Shown: positions 63,431 to 64,000 of the stretch, one piece after another
Layout of the letters: every line of letters starts with the position of its first letter
How positions within the stretch are numbered: position 1 is the first letter of the stretch
Source of the DNA: Citrobacter amalonaticus
Lineage (GTDB): Bacteria > Pseudomonadota > Gammaproteobacteria > Enterobacterales > Enterobacteriaceae
Assembly (NCBI RefSeq): GCF_001559075.2
Contig: NZ_CP014015.2
Span: 3,658,001 to 3,722,000 of the forward strand
Direction of reading: 5' to 3'
DNA length: 64,000 bases
Position numbers and translations under genes: made by a program
The notes under the pieces: model-generated
Database searches by the model: none
Seen by the model: only the letters and a program-made list of their open reading frames with translations
Told to the model about the DNA's origin: nothing

Positions 63431-64000
63431 ATGAACTATCGTATTATTCCGGTCACCGCGTTCTCCCAGAACTGTTCTTTGATCTGGTGTGAGCAAACGC
63501 GTCTGGCAGCGCTTGTCGATCCCGGCGGCGATGCTGAGAAAATCAAACAGGAAGTGGATGCCAGCGGCATCACGTTGACGCAGATCCTGCTCACTCACGG
63601 ACACCTCGATCATGTGGGTGCTGCGGCAGAACTGGCGCAACACTACGGTGTACCGGTTATCGGTCCGGAAAAAGAAGATGAGTTCTGGCTGCAGGGTTTG
63701 CCTGCTCAGAGTCGCATGTTTGGCCTCGGCGAATGTCAGCCACTGACGCCCGACCGTTGGCTTAACGAAGGAGATCGTGTCAGCGTAGGGAATGTGACTT
63801 TACAGGTGTTGCATTGCCCGGGCCATACGCCTGGACACGTTGTTTTCTTTGACGAGCAGTCGCAACTGCTCATCTCAGGCGACGTGATTTTTAAAGGTGG
63901 AGTCGGGCGCAGTGATTTCCCGCGCGGCGATCACAGCCAGTTGATTGACTCGATCAAACGTAAGCTGTTGCCATTAGGTGATGACGTGACGTTTATTCCG
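63431..64000 (+). CDS. gloC: GloC (YcbL), type II glyoxalase (cut by window end)
   Basis: 190 codons are present from the ATG at 63431 to the last base, frame still open; E. coli YcbL has 215 residues. A metallo-beta-lactamase fold with THGHLDH at 55-61, HCPGHTPGHVVFF, and ISGDVIFKGGVGRSDFPRGD. It hydrolyses S-lactoylglutathione. GGAGCAG ahead of the ATG; 19 bases after mepK. Confidence 0.95.
   Translation, partial: MNYRIIPVTAFSQNCSLIWCEQTRLAALVDPGGDAEKIKQEVDASGITLTQILLTHGHLDHVGAAAELAQHYGVPVIGPEKEDEFWLQGLPAQSRMFGLGECQPLTPDRWLNEGDRVSVGNVTLQVLHCPGHTPGHVVFFDEQSQLLISGDVIFKGGVGRSDFPRGDHSQLIDSIKRKLLPLGDDVTFIP

Overview
The window is a piece of an enterobacterial chromosome. Nearly every gene has the length and sequence of a well-known Escherichia/Salmonella/Citrobacter gene, and the order macB-cspD-clpS-clpA-(serW)-infA-aat-cydC-cydD-trxB-lrp-ftsK-lolA-rarA-serS-dmsABC-ycaC-ycaD-pflA-pflB-focA-ycaO-ycaP-serC-aroA-ycaL-cmk-rpsA-ihfB-ycaI-msbA-lpxK-ycaQ-ycaR-kdsB-ycbJ-elyC-cmoM-mukF-mukE-mukB-ldtD-mepK-gloC is that of the 20-21 minute region of E. 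coli K-12. It is not K-12 itself. The ycaM/ycaN/ycaK block between ycaD and pflA is absent, an accessory block lies between clpA and the serine tRNA, and a pirin/LysR pair lies between that tRNA and infA. A Citrobacter-like member of Enterobacteriaceae is my best guess, from memory of gene content and protein sequences only.

Region by region. 1-4250: end of the MacB macrolide exporter, the stationary-phase inhibitor CspD, and the N-degron proteolysis pair ClpS/ClpA. 4250-7160: the only clearly accessory stretch. It is partly AT-rich and holds a DUF4282 membrane protein, a VOC-fold protein, a cupin gene broken by an in-frame stop, a free-standing B3/B4-domain protein, and two tandem repeats built from the 3' end of tRNA-Ser(GGA), its terminator and a chain of small hairpins. 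7157-9320: the tRNA with a stable-RNA type promoter, then a divergent pirin/LysR pair sharing a palindrome. 9395-16270: IF1, Aat (which makes N-degrons for ClpS/ClpA), the CydDC exporter, thioredoxin reductase and Lrp. 16405-23821: FtsK, LolA, RarA and SerS. 24055-34369: anaerobic metabolism, with DMSO reductase, pyruvate formate-lyase, its activase and the formate channel. FNR-type promoters are readable upstream of dmsA and focA, and a ModE-type palindrome lies upstream of dmsA. 34775-41772: YcaO, YcaP, the serC-aroA operon, YcaL and Cmk. 41886-51469: ribosomal S1, IHF beta, the ComEC-like YcaI, then MsbA/LpxK/KdsB for lipopolysaccharide, with YcaQ and YcaR. 51622-64000: YcbJ, ElyC, the cmoM-mukFEB operon (condensin), then LdtD, MepK and GloC (cut by the window end).

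How it fits together: the window is mostly housekeeping. It covers protein turnover, chromosome segregation (FtsK, MukBEF, IHF), envelope building (LolA, MsbA, LpxK, KdsB, ElyC, LdtD, MepK) and anaerobic energy metabolism. I found no CRISPR array, transposase, integrase or defence cassette, and nothing I can defend as a wholly new system. The most unusual DNA is the tRNA-Ser repeat array and the small island scar beside it.
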